In this document: piece by piece, positions 8,390 to 17,300 of the stretch
How positions within the stretch are numbered: the first letter of the stretch is position 1
Layout: each line of letters begins with the position of its first letter
Assembly: GCF_011769525.1 (NCBI RefSeq)
Contig: NZ_CP050440.1
Span: forward strand, 4,031,501 to 4,095,500
Direction of reading: 5' to 3'
Source of the DNA: Tolypothrix sp. PCC 7910
Lineage (GTDB): Bacteria > Cyanobacteriota > Cyanobacteriia > Cyanobacteriales > Nostocaceae
Length of the DNA: 64,000 nt
Program-made: the position numbers and the translations under genes
The notes under the pieces: model-generated
Seen by the model: only the letters and a program-made list of their open reading frames with translations
Told to the model about the DNA's origin: nothing
Database searches by the model: none

Positions 8390-9199
8390 ATGACAAACCT
8401 ACAAATATTTTTAGATATAGCTACAGAAGCGGCTTTGGCTGCTGGTGAGGTTTTGCAAGGCTATTGGGGGAAATTAGAAGATGCAATTACGGAAAAAGGC
8501 CGTCCTGGTGATTTAGTTACTGCTGCTGATAAGGCTTCGGAAGTGGTAGTTTTGGAAGTTTTGCGTCGCCATTTTCCCCAGCATTCGATTTTGGCTGAGG
8601 AATCTGGGAAATTAGGCAATCAAGATAGTGAATATCTTTGGGCAATTGATCCTTTAGATGGCACAACAAACTATGCTCACCAATATCCTTGTTTTGCTGT
8701 TTCTATTGGGTTGTTAATTAATGGCATTCCCCAAGTCGGTGTAATTTATAATCCTGCTAGTAATGAGCTGTTTCGGGCTGCTGCTGGTTTGGGCACTACA
8801 CGCAATCGCCGCCCCATAAAAGTTTCCGATAGTTCTGAACTGCGGAAAAGTCTGCTAGTGACAGGCTTTGCCTACGATCGCAGAGAAACATCTGATAATA
8901 ATTATGCAGAATTTTGTCACCTCACCCATTTAACTCAAGGTGTCAGGCGTAGTGGTTCCGCCGCAATGGATTTGGCTTATGTAGCCTGTGGGCGATTTGA
9001 TGGCTACTGGGAAAGGGGACTTTCTCCCTGGGATATGGCTGCGGGTATTATTCTCGTCCAAGAAGCTGGCGGCAAAGTCACAGCCTATGATCGCACTCCT
9101 TTCAAAATCGAAACGGGAAGAATCCTCGCTACTAACGGCTATCTGCACGACACCCTCAGCCATGAATTAATGAATATTCCACCGTTATCAAGTTGGTAA
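8390..9199 (+). CDS. Inositol monophosphatase family protein
   Basis: This 269-aa Mg2+/Li+-sensitive type phosphatase has all three metal-site signatures. They are the acidic pair E70/E71 in LAEESG, the DPLDGTTNY box with D87 and D90, and WDMAAG with D215. The family hydrolyses inositol-1-phosphate, but cyanobacterial members also act on other sugar phosphates or nucleotides (fructose-1,6-bisphosphate, PAP), so the substrate is open. It is a soluble protein with no signal sequence, of normal family length. The start is ATG at 8390, just after repeat DNA. It stands alone, since the next gene in the same direction is 420 bases away across more repeats. Confidence 0.9.
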   Translation: MTNLQIFLDIATEAALAAGEVLQGYWGKLEDAITEKGRPGDLVTAADKASEVVVLEVLRRHFPQHSILAEESGKLGNQDSEYLWAIDPLDGTTNYAHQYPCFAVSIGLLINGIPQVGVIYNPASNELFRAAAGLGTTRNRRPIKVSDSSELRKSLLVTGFAYDRRETSDNNYAEFCHLTHLTQGVRRSGSAAMDLAYVACGRFDGYWERGLSPWDMAAGIILVQEAGGKVTAYDRTPFKIETGRILATNGYLHDTLSHELMNIPPLSSW

Positions 9200-9530
9200 T
9201 GGGTAATGGGGCATAGGGCATAGGGCATTGGGCATAGGGCATTGGGCATTGGGCATTGGGCATTGGGCATTGGTAATGGATATTTCTCCCCTGCTTCCTC
9301 TGCTTCCTCTGCTTCATAGTCCCCTTGTTACCTTCTGCTTCCAATACCCAATAATTTTTCGTCGTGATTTTGGGGTTGTGAAGACGCGATGAATCGCGTC
9401 TCTACAAGATTTAAATGTCAATCTATTTGTCTTGTCCGAACCGTATTGCTTCCGCTGCCTCTACTTTCCTCATCTCCCAATTACCAATTACCAATTACCA
9501 ATTACCAATTACCCAATCCCCAATCCCAAT
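9200..9530. repeat. STRR tracts in a 420-base gap
   Basis: GGGCATT/GGGCATA units at about 9205-9275 are followed by TGCTTCC units at about 9290-9315. After a short unique piece containing GAAGACGCGATGAATCGCGTCTC, a common palindromic repeat, come ATTACCA units at 9476-9530. No gene is supported here. Confidence 0.8.
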
Positions 9531-9622
9531 GTATGACTTTTAACCCCTACCTACTGAACGATCTATGGGATAGCGAAGTAAACTAGAAGCATTATTTTAC
9601 TAACTTTGGTGCATATCCCTTT

Positions 9623-10594
9623 ATGTCATTAAGAATAGATCGTGGTCTTTTTAAATATGATTTCATAGATCATCACGCGGTTTTGTGCGTTCCTGTTGAT
9701 GCTGATGTGAAAGAGATTCGCAAGCGCTATCTCTCAATTGCCCGTCGTTTGCATCCTGATGCTAATAATAGTGCGAGTCCTACTGATAAGCAGCTATCCA
9801 GTGAATTGTTATCAAAGTTGGTTAACCCAGCTTACGAGAAAATAACTACAGAAAGAAGTCGCACAGAATACATGATAATTCTGTCTCACATGGGTAAGCG
9901 ATTAGTGCAAGAATTTACTTCGGTAGAACTACATACTGATGTGGGAAAAAAGTTAGCAACTGCTCCCGAATCAACTATAGATTCACTGTACAAAAGTACG
10001 ATCGCAAAAATAGCCGAGACTCAATATGAGAACTTGCACCATGTACCGCAAGTAATTGCCCAAATTAGCGAATTGAATTTAGTTTACTTAATGCGGACTG
10101 CTGGTAAATCATTAGCAACGCCTAACCCGCTAATGCAATCTACAATGAACTCAGGGCCAATAACGCCCAATCCTGCTACTAATACAACAGCGCCACCACC
10201 TCCGCCGCCACCAGCGCCAGAAGCTTCAGCTGTGGAACATTACCTACGTCGCGCGCAAACTTTAATTGACAAAAACCAATTTCCGCAAGCTCAGGTGGAG
10301 TTGCAAGATGCTATCAAATTAGAACCAAAGAATAGTAGATGCCATAGCCTGATAGGATTGGTGTATTTAAAGCAGAATCGGCTAAAAATGGCAAAAGTTC
10401 ATTTTGATAATGCTTTGAAACTAGATCCCAATGACCAAACAGCTTTATCTTGGAAACCAAAAATAGACAAGGCTTTAAGTCAGCAATCTGGTGGTGGTAA
10501 AGTAACTACACCTCCTAATTCGACTGGTAAACAACCAGATAAGTCAGGAGGTGGCGGTTTGTTTGGTGGTTTGTTTGGTGGGAAGAAAAAGTAA
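9623..10594 (+). CDS. J-domain and TPR protein
   Basis: The N-terminus, about residues 10-85, is a J domain with the Hsp70-stimulating HPD motif (RRLHPDAN) preceded by the basic KRYLSIARR helix. This implies a DnaK co-chaperone. A Pro-rich spacer with eight consecutive prolines is near residue 195. Two to three TPR helix pairs follow, about 205-285 (EHYLRRAQTLIDKNQFPQAQ and later). The tail is Gly-rich, GGLFGGLFGGKKK. The 323-aa protein is soluble. Its stop codon overlaps the hisZ start as TAATG, so the two are translationally coupled. The link to histidine synthesis is positional only. J plus TPR suggests delivery of clients to DnaK, which is inference. Confidence 0.85.
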   Translation: MSLRIDRGLFKYDFIDHHAVLCVPVDADVKEIRKRYLSIARRLHPDANNSASPTDKQLSSELLSKLVNPAYEKITTERSRTEYMIILSHMGKRLVQEFTSVELHTDVGKKLATAPESTIDSLYKSTIAKIAETQYENLHHVPQVIAQISELNLVYLMRTAGKSLATPNPLMQSTMNSGPITPNPATNTTAPPPPPPPAPEASAVEHYLRRAQTLIDKNQFPQAQVELQDAIKLEPKNSRCHSLIGLVYLKQNRLKMAKVHFDNALKLDPNDQTALSWKPKIDKALSQQSGGGKVTTPPNSTGKQPDKSGGGGLFGGLFGGKKK

Positions 10595-11805
10595 TGGTGT
10601 ATCAACCAGCAGCGGGAGCTAGGGATTTATTACCTTTAGATGTGGCGCAAAAACGCTGGATTGAAGATAGGTTACAGGAAGTATTTCATCGTTGGGGATA
10701 TCACAGGATTATTACCTCAACTTTGGAACGAATGGATACCCTGATGGCGGGGGAAGCAATTCAGCGTCAAACGGTAATTCAACTGCAAAATTCTGAAGAT
10801 GAAGAATTAGGGCTGCGTCCAGAATTGACAGCTTCGATCGCGCGCACTGTCGTCACACGTATGGCAGGTGTGACTTATCCCCAAAGGCTGTATTACAATG
10901 CCAATGTTTTCCGCCGCATCTGGGAAAATCGGCATAATCGTCAGCAAGAGTTTTATCAAGCTGGGGTAGAGTTGCTCGGTGCTGCTGGATTGCTAGCAAA
11001 TGCGGAAGTATTGTTGTTAGTTGCAGATTGTTTAGCAGCGCTTTCGGTAGAGCGATGGTATGTGATTTTAGGCGAAGCGGGAATTACCCGATCGCTGTTG
11101 AGTGTATTTCCAGATCACATACAAGGTAAAGTTCGCAGTGCGATCGCTAATTTGGATCGCATTGCGATCGAGAATTTACCCTTAAGTGAAGAACTACGCG
11201 ATCGCGCCAAACTCATCTTAGATCTGCGCGGTGACAGTTCCGAAGTCTTGCGAAAAGTCAAAAGTTTAGATTTAGATCAAGCTCAACAAGAAGCGGTTAA
11301 TAACCTCGCATCCTTGGTGGATTTACTGGAGTCACGGGGAGATTATCCTTTAATTCTCGACCTCAGCTTGATTGAAACTATCGATTATTACACTGGTATC
11401 GTCTTTGAAGTAGTCAGCGATACCGCTGGACAAGTTCAGGTTTTAGGGCGAGGTGGTCGCTACGACAAGCTTCTAGGGCTATATCATCCCCAAGGCGAAA
11501 ATATTCCCGGGGTAGGCTTTGCCCTCAACATTGAAGATTTATACCAAATAATCCAATCAACTCAGCAATTACCGCAAGCACCACCAGCTAGCGATTGGTT
11601 AATCGTACCAGAGACAGGCAACGCTGATGCGGCTGCCTTTGCCTACGCGCAAAAGCTCCGGGATTCTAGCGAGATGGTGCGAGTAGAAATTGATTTAGGG
11701 GGCAGAGATACCGCAGCCATCAGAAACTATGCACGCGATCGCGGAATTGCTCAAATCGCCTGGATTAAAGCCGATAGTTCACCCACTATAGAATCATTGT
11801 CTTAG
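10594..11805 (+). CDS. hisZ: ATP phosphoribosyltransferase regulatory subunit
   Basis: HisZ is a catalytically inactive histidyl-tRNA-synthetase paralogue. It complexes with short HisG in the first step of histidine synthesis and confers feedback inhibition. The protein begins YQPAAGARDLLPLD and contains class II synthetase motif 2-like LRPELTASIAR and YYNANVFRR. It also has DYYTGIVFEV and the GRGGRYDKLLGLY segment shared with HisRS. It is 403 aa and lacks the full HisRS anticodon-binding domain, as expected. The ATG overlaps the preceding J-domain gene by one base. Seeing HisZ predicts a short-form HisG elsewhere in the genome. Confidence 0.95.
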   Translation: MVYQPAAGARDLLPLDVAQKRWIEDRLQEVFHRWGYHRIITSTLERMDTLMAGEAIQRQTVIQLQNSEDEELGLRPELTASIARTVVTRMAGVTYPQRLYYNANVFRRIWENRHNRQQEFYQAGVELLGAAGLLANAEVLLLVADCLAALSVERWYVILGEAGITRSLLSVFPDHIQGKVRSAIANLDRIAIENLPLSEELRDRAKLILDLRGDSSEVLRKVKSLDLDQAQQEAVNNLASLVDLLESRGDYPLILDLSLIETIDYYTGIVFEVVSDTAGQVQVLGRGGRYDKLLGLYHPQGENIPGVGFALNIEDLYQIIQSTQQLPQAPPASDWLIVPETGNADAAAFAYAQKLRDSSEMVRVEIDLGGRDTAAIRNYARDRGIAQIAWIKADSSPTIESLS

Positions 11806-11868
11806 CTAGGAAATATATCTAGTTGCTAGGCTAGAAATAGCTGACTTTAAAGAGAGGGAATCAACAAA

Positions 11869-12096
11869 ATGCCACACACAATTGTTACCGATGTCTGTGA
11901 AGGCATCGCTGACTGCGTAGATGCTTGTCCAGTAGCTTGCATTCATGACGGCCCAGGCAAAAACGTCAAAGGCACCGATTGGTACTGGATAGACTTCGCC
12001 ACCTGCATTGATTGTGGCATCTGTATCCAAGTATGCCCAGTAGAAGGTGCGATCGTTCCTGAAGAACGCCCTGATTTGCAGAAGACTCCAGAATAG
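11869..12096 (+). CDS. Two-cluster bacterial-type ferredoxin
   Basis: This 75-aa iron-sulfur protein has cysteines at 10, 16, 20 and 24 (the last two in DACPVAC) and at 46, 49, 52 and 56 (CIDCGICIQVCP). That is enough for two clusters, one a classical CxxCxxCxxxCP [4Fe-4S] site. The first set has irregular spacing (C-x5-C-x3-C-x3-C), as in 7Fe-type or alternative ferredoxins. It ends in an acidic tail. The ATG at 11869 has an AGAGAGGG ribosome-binding site about 15 bases upstream. It stands 63 bases after hisZ and may share its transcript. The redox partner cannot be told from the sequence. Confidence 0.9.
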   Translation: MPHTIVTDVCEGIADCVDACPVACIHDGPGKNVKGTDWYWIDFATCIDCGICIQVCPVEGAIVPEERPDLQKTPE

Positions 12097-12124
12097 AGGC
12101 AGGGGGGCAGGGAGCAGGGAGCAG

Positions 12125-12313
12125 TGGTGTCAACTTAACGTGAAACCCGCTTGGTTGCAAGGTTTCGCCCTCACCCCCAGCCCCTCTCCCACAGGGAGAA
12201 GGGAGCCAGAGATTTAGTTCCCCTTCTCCCCCTGGAGAAGGGGTTAGGGGATGAGGGCGCGAGGTATTTGTACAACGCCCGCCCCATATCGCTTTTAGCT
12301 TAAGTTGACACCA
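12125..12313. mobile_element. 189-bp MITE-like element with 14-bp terminal inverted repeats
   Basis: Perfect inverted ends TGGTGTCAACTTAA and TTAAGTTGACACCA bound this non-coding stretch. Inside is a second, imperfect inverted pair: CGCCCTCACCCCCAGCCCC near 12167 and GGGGTTAGGGGATGAGGGCG near 12240. There are also CCCCTTCTCC/GGAGAAGGGG arms. No transposase frame is present and no clear target-site duplication is visible, so this is best read as a non-autonomous element. Confidence 0.7.
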
Positions 12314-12315
12314 AT

Positions 12316-12405
12316 GAAATCCCTATTACCCATTACCCATGCCCAATGCCCCATGCCCCATGCCCCATGCCCCATGCCCCATGCCCATACCTAAATAACA
12401 AATGA
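12316..12405. repeat. STRR heptamer tract
   Basis: ATTACCC copies are followed by about six CCCCATG units and AATGACA copies that run into the natE start codon. Confidence 0.85.
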
Positions 12406-12408
12406 CAA

Positions 12409-13137
12409 ATGACAAATGACTATTTACTAGAAGTTCAAAATGTTCATGCAGGATACATTAAAGATGTTGATATCCTGCAAGGTGTGAATTTTAGAGTTGC
12501 AGCGGGGGAATTGGTAACAGTGATTGGCCCCAATGGTGCGGGTAAATCCACCTTGGCGAAGACTATTTTTGGACTTTTAACTCCCCATACAGGCACAATT
12601 ACCTTTAAAGGTGAAAATATTGGCGGACTCAAGTCAAATCAAATAGTCCAGCGGGGAATGTGCTATGTACCGCAAATCGCTAATGTTTTCCCTTCCTTGA
12701 GTATTGAAGAAAATTTAGAAATGGGGGCTTTTGTGCGGAATATTCCCCTCAAGCCCCTCAAAGATAAAATATTTACCATGTTTCCCAGATTAAGCGATCG
12801 CCGTCGTCAACGTGCAGGTACGCTTTCCGGTGGAGAACGGCAGATGTTGGCAATGGGTAAAGCTTTGATGCTAGAACCAAGTTTGCTGCTATTAGATGAG
12901 CCTTCTGCAGCTTTATCCCCCATCCTAGTGACACAAGTATTTGACCAAATCAAGGAAATTAACCAGAGTGGCACAGCCATAGTTCTAGTAGAACAAAACG
13001 CCCGTAAAGCCTTAGAAATGGCCGATCGCGGTTACGTTCTAGAATCTGGACGTGATGCTATCTCCGGCCCCGGTCAAGAATTGTTGAATGACCCGAAAGT
13101 GGCAGAACTGTATCTAGGAGCAGGGAAGGGGCATTAG
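12409..13137 (+). CDS. natE: Branched-chain/neutral amino-acid ABC transporter ATPase (LivF type)
   Basis: This ATP-binding subunit of a HAAT-family importer energises amino-acid uptake at the cytoplasmic membrane. Walker A is GPNGAGKST at about residues 39-47, the signature is LSGGERQ, Walker B is [11 protein letters not shown], and the switch His is replaced by Gln in VLVEQN, as is usual for LivF. It is 242 aa, of normal length. It closely matches what I recall of NatE of the cyanobacterial N-I neutral amino-acid transporter. No permease, binding protein or LivG gene lies nearby, which fits the scattered nat genes of Nostoc relatives. Three ATGs occur in the AATGACA repeats at the 5' end. 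I use the last, 12409, and the true start could differ by a few codons. Confidence 0.88.
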   Translation: MTNDYLLEVQNVHAGYIKDVDILQGVNFRVAAGELVTVIGPNGAGKSTLAKTIFGLLTPHTGTITFKGENIGGLKSNQIVQRGMCYVPQIANVFPSLSIEENLEMGAFVRNIPLKPLKDKIFTMFPRLSDRRRQRAGTLSGGERQMLAMGKALMLEPSLLLLDEPSAALSPILVTQVFDQIKEINQSGTAIVLVEQNARKALEMADRGYVLESGRDAISGPGQELLNDPKVAELYLGAGKGH

Positions 13138-13138
13138 G

Positions 13139-13340
13139 GAATGAGGGGACTGGGGACTGGGGACTGGGGACTGGGGACTGGGGACTGGGGACTGGGAACT
13201 GGGGACTGGGAACTGGGGACTGGGAACTGGGGACTGGGAAAAGGAAAAAAGGGAAATTATTATTACTCATTACCAATGACCAATTACCAATTACCAATTA
13301 CCAATTACCAATGCCCCATGCCCCATGCCCCATGCCCAAA
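13139..13340. repeat. STRR heptamer tract
   Basis: About fourteen GGGGACT/GGGAACT units are followed by ATTACCA units and CCCATGC units. The purine-rich part is open in one frame and would encode a GTGDWGL repeat, but that is a reading of repeat DNA, not a gene. Confidence 0.88.
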
Positions 13341-13437
13341 AATTAAATAACTTTTAAACCGTGTAAGCGAGTACTCTTACATCCCCTTGAAGTCTGATAT
13401 CTTCCAGGCAACCACGAAACGGTTGTCAGGTAGAGGA

Positions 13438-14184
13438 ATGGCTAGAATTAATGGATTTATTGGTCGTCGGAATTTTATACATTTAGCCGGTGTAGGTAGC
13501 ATTGGGATTGGGGCTTTGATTGGCGCTGGTGGTATTCTGTGGAATAAAGAGCCTTCTTTAGCGGATCAAGCCTCAAATGATGATTTTGGTGAAAAACCGC
13601 AACCAGTTAATCCACAAGCAGCATTAAAAATTTTGCTTCAGGGAAATCAGCGATTTGTTGAAGGAAAGCGTCTGAATCCCCATCAATCGAAATTGCGTTT
13701 ACAAGAAACTGTTGCAGCTCAATATCCATTTGCAGCGATATTAGGTTGTGCTGATTCCCGTGTACCAGCAGAAATTGTTTTTGATCAAGGATTGGGGGAT
13801 TTATTTGTAGTGCGAGTAGCTGGTAATGTCGCTTCGCCAGAGGCTATTGGTAGCTTGGAATATGCGACATCAGTATTAGGAGCGCAATTAATTTTAGTTC
13901 TCGGTCATAGTAAATGTGGTGCGGTAAAAGCTGCGATTGAAGGTAAACCGCTACCGGGAAGAATTGGTATTTTTGTAGAAGAAATTAAACCTGCTGTAGA
14001 AATAGCAAAAAATAAATCTGGCAGTTTAGAAAAAAATACTATTGTTACTAATATTCAATATCAAGCAGACAATTTGGCAAAGAAGTCAACAATTTTAGGC
14101 AATTTAGTTAAAGAAGGTAAACTGAAAATTGTTGGCGGTAGTTATGATTTGGCTACGGGGGAAGTGAGCATAACTAGGGGCTAG
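13438..14184 (+). CDS. Beta-carbonic anhydrase with Tat-type leader
   Basis: This zinc enzyme interconverts CO2 and bicarbonate. Active-site residues are all visible: C104-A-D106-S-R108 (CADSR), H157 and C160 (GHSKCGA). The N-terminus has a twin-arginine motif (GRRNFIHLAG) followed by a Gly/Ile-rich hydrophobic stretch. This predicts Tat export to the periplasm or thylakoid lumen rather than a carboxysomal location. From the ATG at 13438 it is 248 aa. A TTG at 13387 would add 17 residues before the Tat motif and is less likely. AGAGGA precedes the ATG very closely. It is a single gene, with STRR DNA upstream and a ~100-bp repeat copy downstream. Confidence 0.88.
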   Translation: MARINGFIGRRNFIHLAGVGSIGIGALIGAGGILWNKEPSLADQASNDDFGEKPQPVNPQAALKILLQGNQRFVEGKRLNPHQSKLRLQETVAAQYPFAAILGCADSRVPAEIVFDQGLGDLFVVRVAGNVASPEAIGSLEYATSVLGAQLILVLGHSKCGAVKAAIEGKPLPGRIGIFVEEIKPAVEIAKNKSGSLEKNTIVTNIQYQADNLAKKSTILGNLVKEGKLKIVGGSYDLATGEVSITRG

Positions 14185-14219
14185 TACCGCAACACGAAAG
14201 TCAAAATTAATTTCAATTT

Positions 14220-14316
14220 AAATAATGTTTGTGAAACATCAATATATTTTAGAGGGCAAGGCAGTACCATGAGCATTGCTGTGCCCCTACGTTAAATTCT
14301 TTTTTTAAATTGGTAT
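14220..14316 (+). repeat. Interspersed ~100-bp palindromic repeat, copy B
   Basis: It shares AATAATGTTTGTGAAACATC, ATCAATATATT, AGAGGGCAAGGCA, TGCCCCTAC, a TTCTTTTTTT run and the TTGGTAT end with the copies at 3775, 20461 and 52161. The hairpin core is partly broken here. Confidence 0.7.
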
Positions 14317-14386
14317 GAAATAACTTGTCCCTGGTTTAATGTTTTGATACCAATCTAAAATATAAAATTTAAAATCCAAATATAGA

Positions 14387-17300
14387 TTATCGTTGCACAA
14401 TTTGCGCGATCGCTTGAATTAACTCATCTGGATCGACAGGTTTAGAAAGATAGAACTGAAACCCAGCTTGCAGAGCTTGCTTTTTGTTCATATCCCCAGC
14501 GTAGGCTGTTAAAGCGATCGCAGGAATTTTTCCCCCTTGTTCTCTAATCTCGCGGATTAATGTATAGCCGTCGATTTTGGGCATTCCAATATCCGCTAGC
14601 AAAATGTCAGGTTGAGTTTGCTGGAGTAGCTGTAATGCTTCTGTGGCAGAAGATACGGAGATAACGGTAGCGCCTGCTTCTTCTAAAATAAAATTAACTA
14701 AGTCTAAATTATCTAATTCGTCATCTACAGCTAACACCTGAATTCCCTGCAAACTCAGGCTATCTGTTATTGATTGTTCCACTGCTGTTTTTAATGTTGG
14801 TGTCGGTAATAAAGGTAAATTAACGGTGAAGGTAGCACCCTGTTCTAGTCCTGGACTTTCGGCTTTGACAGTTCCGCCATGCAGTTCAACAATTTGCCGG
14901 ACAATCGCCAATCCTAATCCTAAACCCCCAAAAGTTCTGGTGATACTACTATCAGCTTGCCGGAAATAATCAAAGACGTAGGGTAGGAATTCGGGGTTGA
15001 TACCTCTACCTGTATCTATAACTTGAATTTGCGCCTGTGAACCATTTTTCTCTAAACGAATTTCTACCCTACCACCCGTAGGCGTGAACTTTACCGCATT
15101 TGAGAGCAAATTCCAGATAACTTGTTGCAATCGCGTTGCATCACCTAATACCTGCCCAAAATCAGCTGCGAAATCAGTTTGGATGGAAATTGCTTTAGCT
15201 GCGGCTGCTAAATGTATAGTTTCTACAGCTGCGCTAATAGTCACTTTCAGGTCAATAGCATCAGAATTTAAACTGAACTTACCCTGTAAAATGCGCGAAA
15301 TATCCAGGATATCGTCAATTAGCTGGACTTGTAACTTGGCATTACGCTCGATAGTTTCTAGCGCCACAGCCGTTTTATTGGCATTAAGATTGCCACTACG
15401 AAGTAATCTAGTCCAGCCGAGAATCGGACTCAATGGTGTTCGCAGTTCATGAGAGAGGATAGCGAGAAATTCGTCTTTTGTGCGGTTAGCTGCTTCTGCT
15501 GTGGCTCTGGCGCGTTTTTCGGCTTCGTAAAGTTGGGCACGAGCGATCGCACCAGCAGCTTGTTGTGATAAAGCTAAGATAAATGCTCGCTCATCTTGAT
15601 TGAGGGTGGAAAATTCTTGAAAACCAAGGGTAATTCCTCCCACTGCTCGACCTTCAAGCATTAGGGGTAGGGAAATCCAAGCAGCATAATCATAATTAGC
15701 ATAGATATCTGCCAGATGAGGATAGCGCGTGACTCGCTGTTCTATAGACTCTTCCCAAATCGGTTTGCCAGTACGTACTGCATCCGATAGGGGAGATGAT
15801 ACGTTAATGGCAACTCTCTGCCAACTTTGGACTACCTCTAGTTGAAAACCTATAGAATGAATGATGTCTAATTCCTTGCCATTCTCACAGACAACTGCTA
15901 CTAAAGCCGCAGCTGCACCTAAAACAGCAAAGCTTTGTTCTACAATTACTTCTGCGACTTCAGTCGGTGTCAGTGATTCAGAAAGGGCAGAGGTAACTAA
16001 CTGTAAACTAGCATTACGGTTAGCAGTTTGCTTGACTTGTTGATAAAGTCGAGCATTAGCGATCGCCAATGCTGCTCGGTCTGCGATATCTTGAAATAAT
16101 CTGCGGTCTTCTTTGCTATAAGGATCTCCAGCTCTTTCCCGCGAAATACTCAGGGTGCCAATGATTTGTTCTTGCACCTTCAACGGTATCATTAACAAAC
16201 TATACACGCCGTAGCGCTCTACATAAGGTAAATATTCTCTCTTAATAGATTTACGAATCTCCTCTGGTGAAACAACTGGCAAAAAAATCGTTTCGCCTGT
16301 TTGGGCGACATATCCTGTCATCCCATCATTAATAGAACGCCTTTGAGCAAGTAATTTGCCGATAAATTCCCGAACTTCGGGATTGACATGGTAATAAGAA
16401 ACCGTATCTAGCCAATGTTGATCTTGAGATAACAAACTCAAGACGCAGGAATCACCAGTTAAATTGCCAATCAGTTGGGTGATAGTATCCAACAAAGTTT
16501 GTAAATCTAATCTAGCGGCGGCAAAAGTTTGTGATGCTTGCGCCAGAAACTTTTCTCGTTGCTCTATGCGTTTGCGATCGCTTATATCCTGAAATACCAT
16601 TACACAAGTTGCAGGACGATCATACATTCCAGGTAAAGTATCAGCATGAACCAACAACGGGTAAACACCAGTGGGGGTGTGCCAATTTAGCTCTGCTCCT
16701 TGAATTGTTTCGCCACGGGTGACTCGCAATGCAGGCAGTTGTTCAGCAGGGATAAACTTTCCTGTAGCATCGGTACAGTAAAAGTCTGTATCATATACTC
16801 CAGAAGGACAATCGCTAGCAATTTCACCTCCTGCCATTGCTTTTGCCGCCTTATTGGAGAAGGTAAAACAAGTGGTATCTGGGTCAATAAATACCAATGG
16901 AATAGGTAGTAGATTGAGTACCGCCTCCAGCCATTGGCGTTGATTCCCTTGGGTTTGTGCTTGCTGCTGAAATATTTGTTCTAATTGCTTGCAGTCATTA
17001 ATATCAGTAGAAGTACCGTACCAACGGGTAATTTTTCCTGTGCGATCGCGGTTAGGAATTGCCCTTGTCAAATGCCAGCGATAAGAGCCGTCAGCAATTT
17101 TCAAGCGACATTCTATTTGGTAATCGTTACCTGTCTCCACTGTTGCCATCCAGCTATGGATACATTGCTGTAAATCCTCTGGGTGAACCAGTGGATGCCA
17201 ACCTTCAGCCAGGAGTTGTTGCAAGTTGACACCAAAGGTATCCAAAGCTTGCTGGTTGAAGTATTCCAATTCACCATTGGGTTTACAAGTCCAAACTATA

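Noticed and set aside
9389-9586. Plus-strand frame of 65 codons
   Set aside because: It consists mainly of a palindromic repeat and ATTACCA heptamers.
13141-13350. Open frame encoding GTGDWGL repeats, and its opposite-strand counterpart
   Set aside because: It is a translation of heptamer DNA; three heptamers are 21 bases, so the frame stays open automatically.
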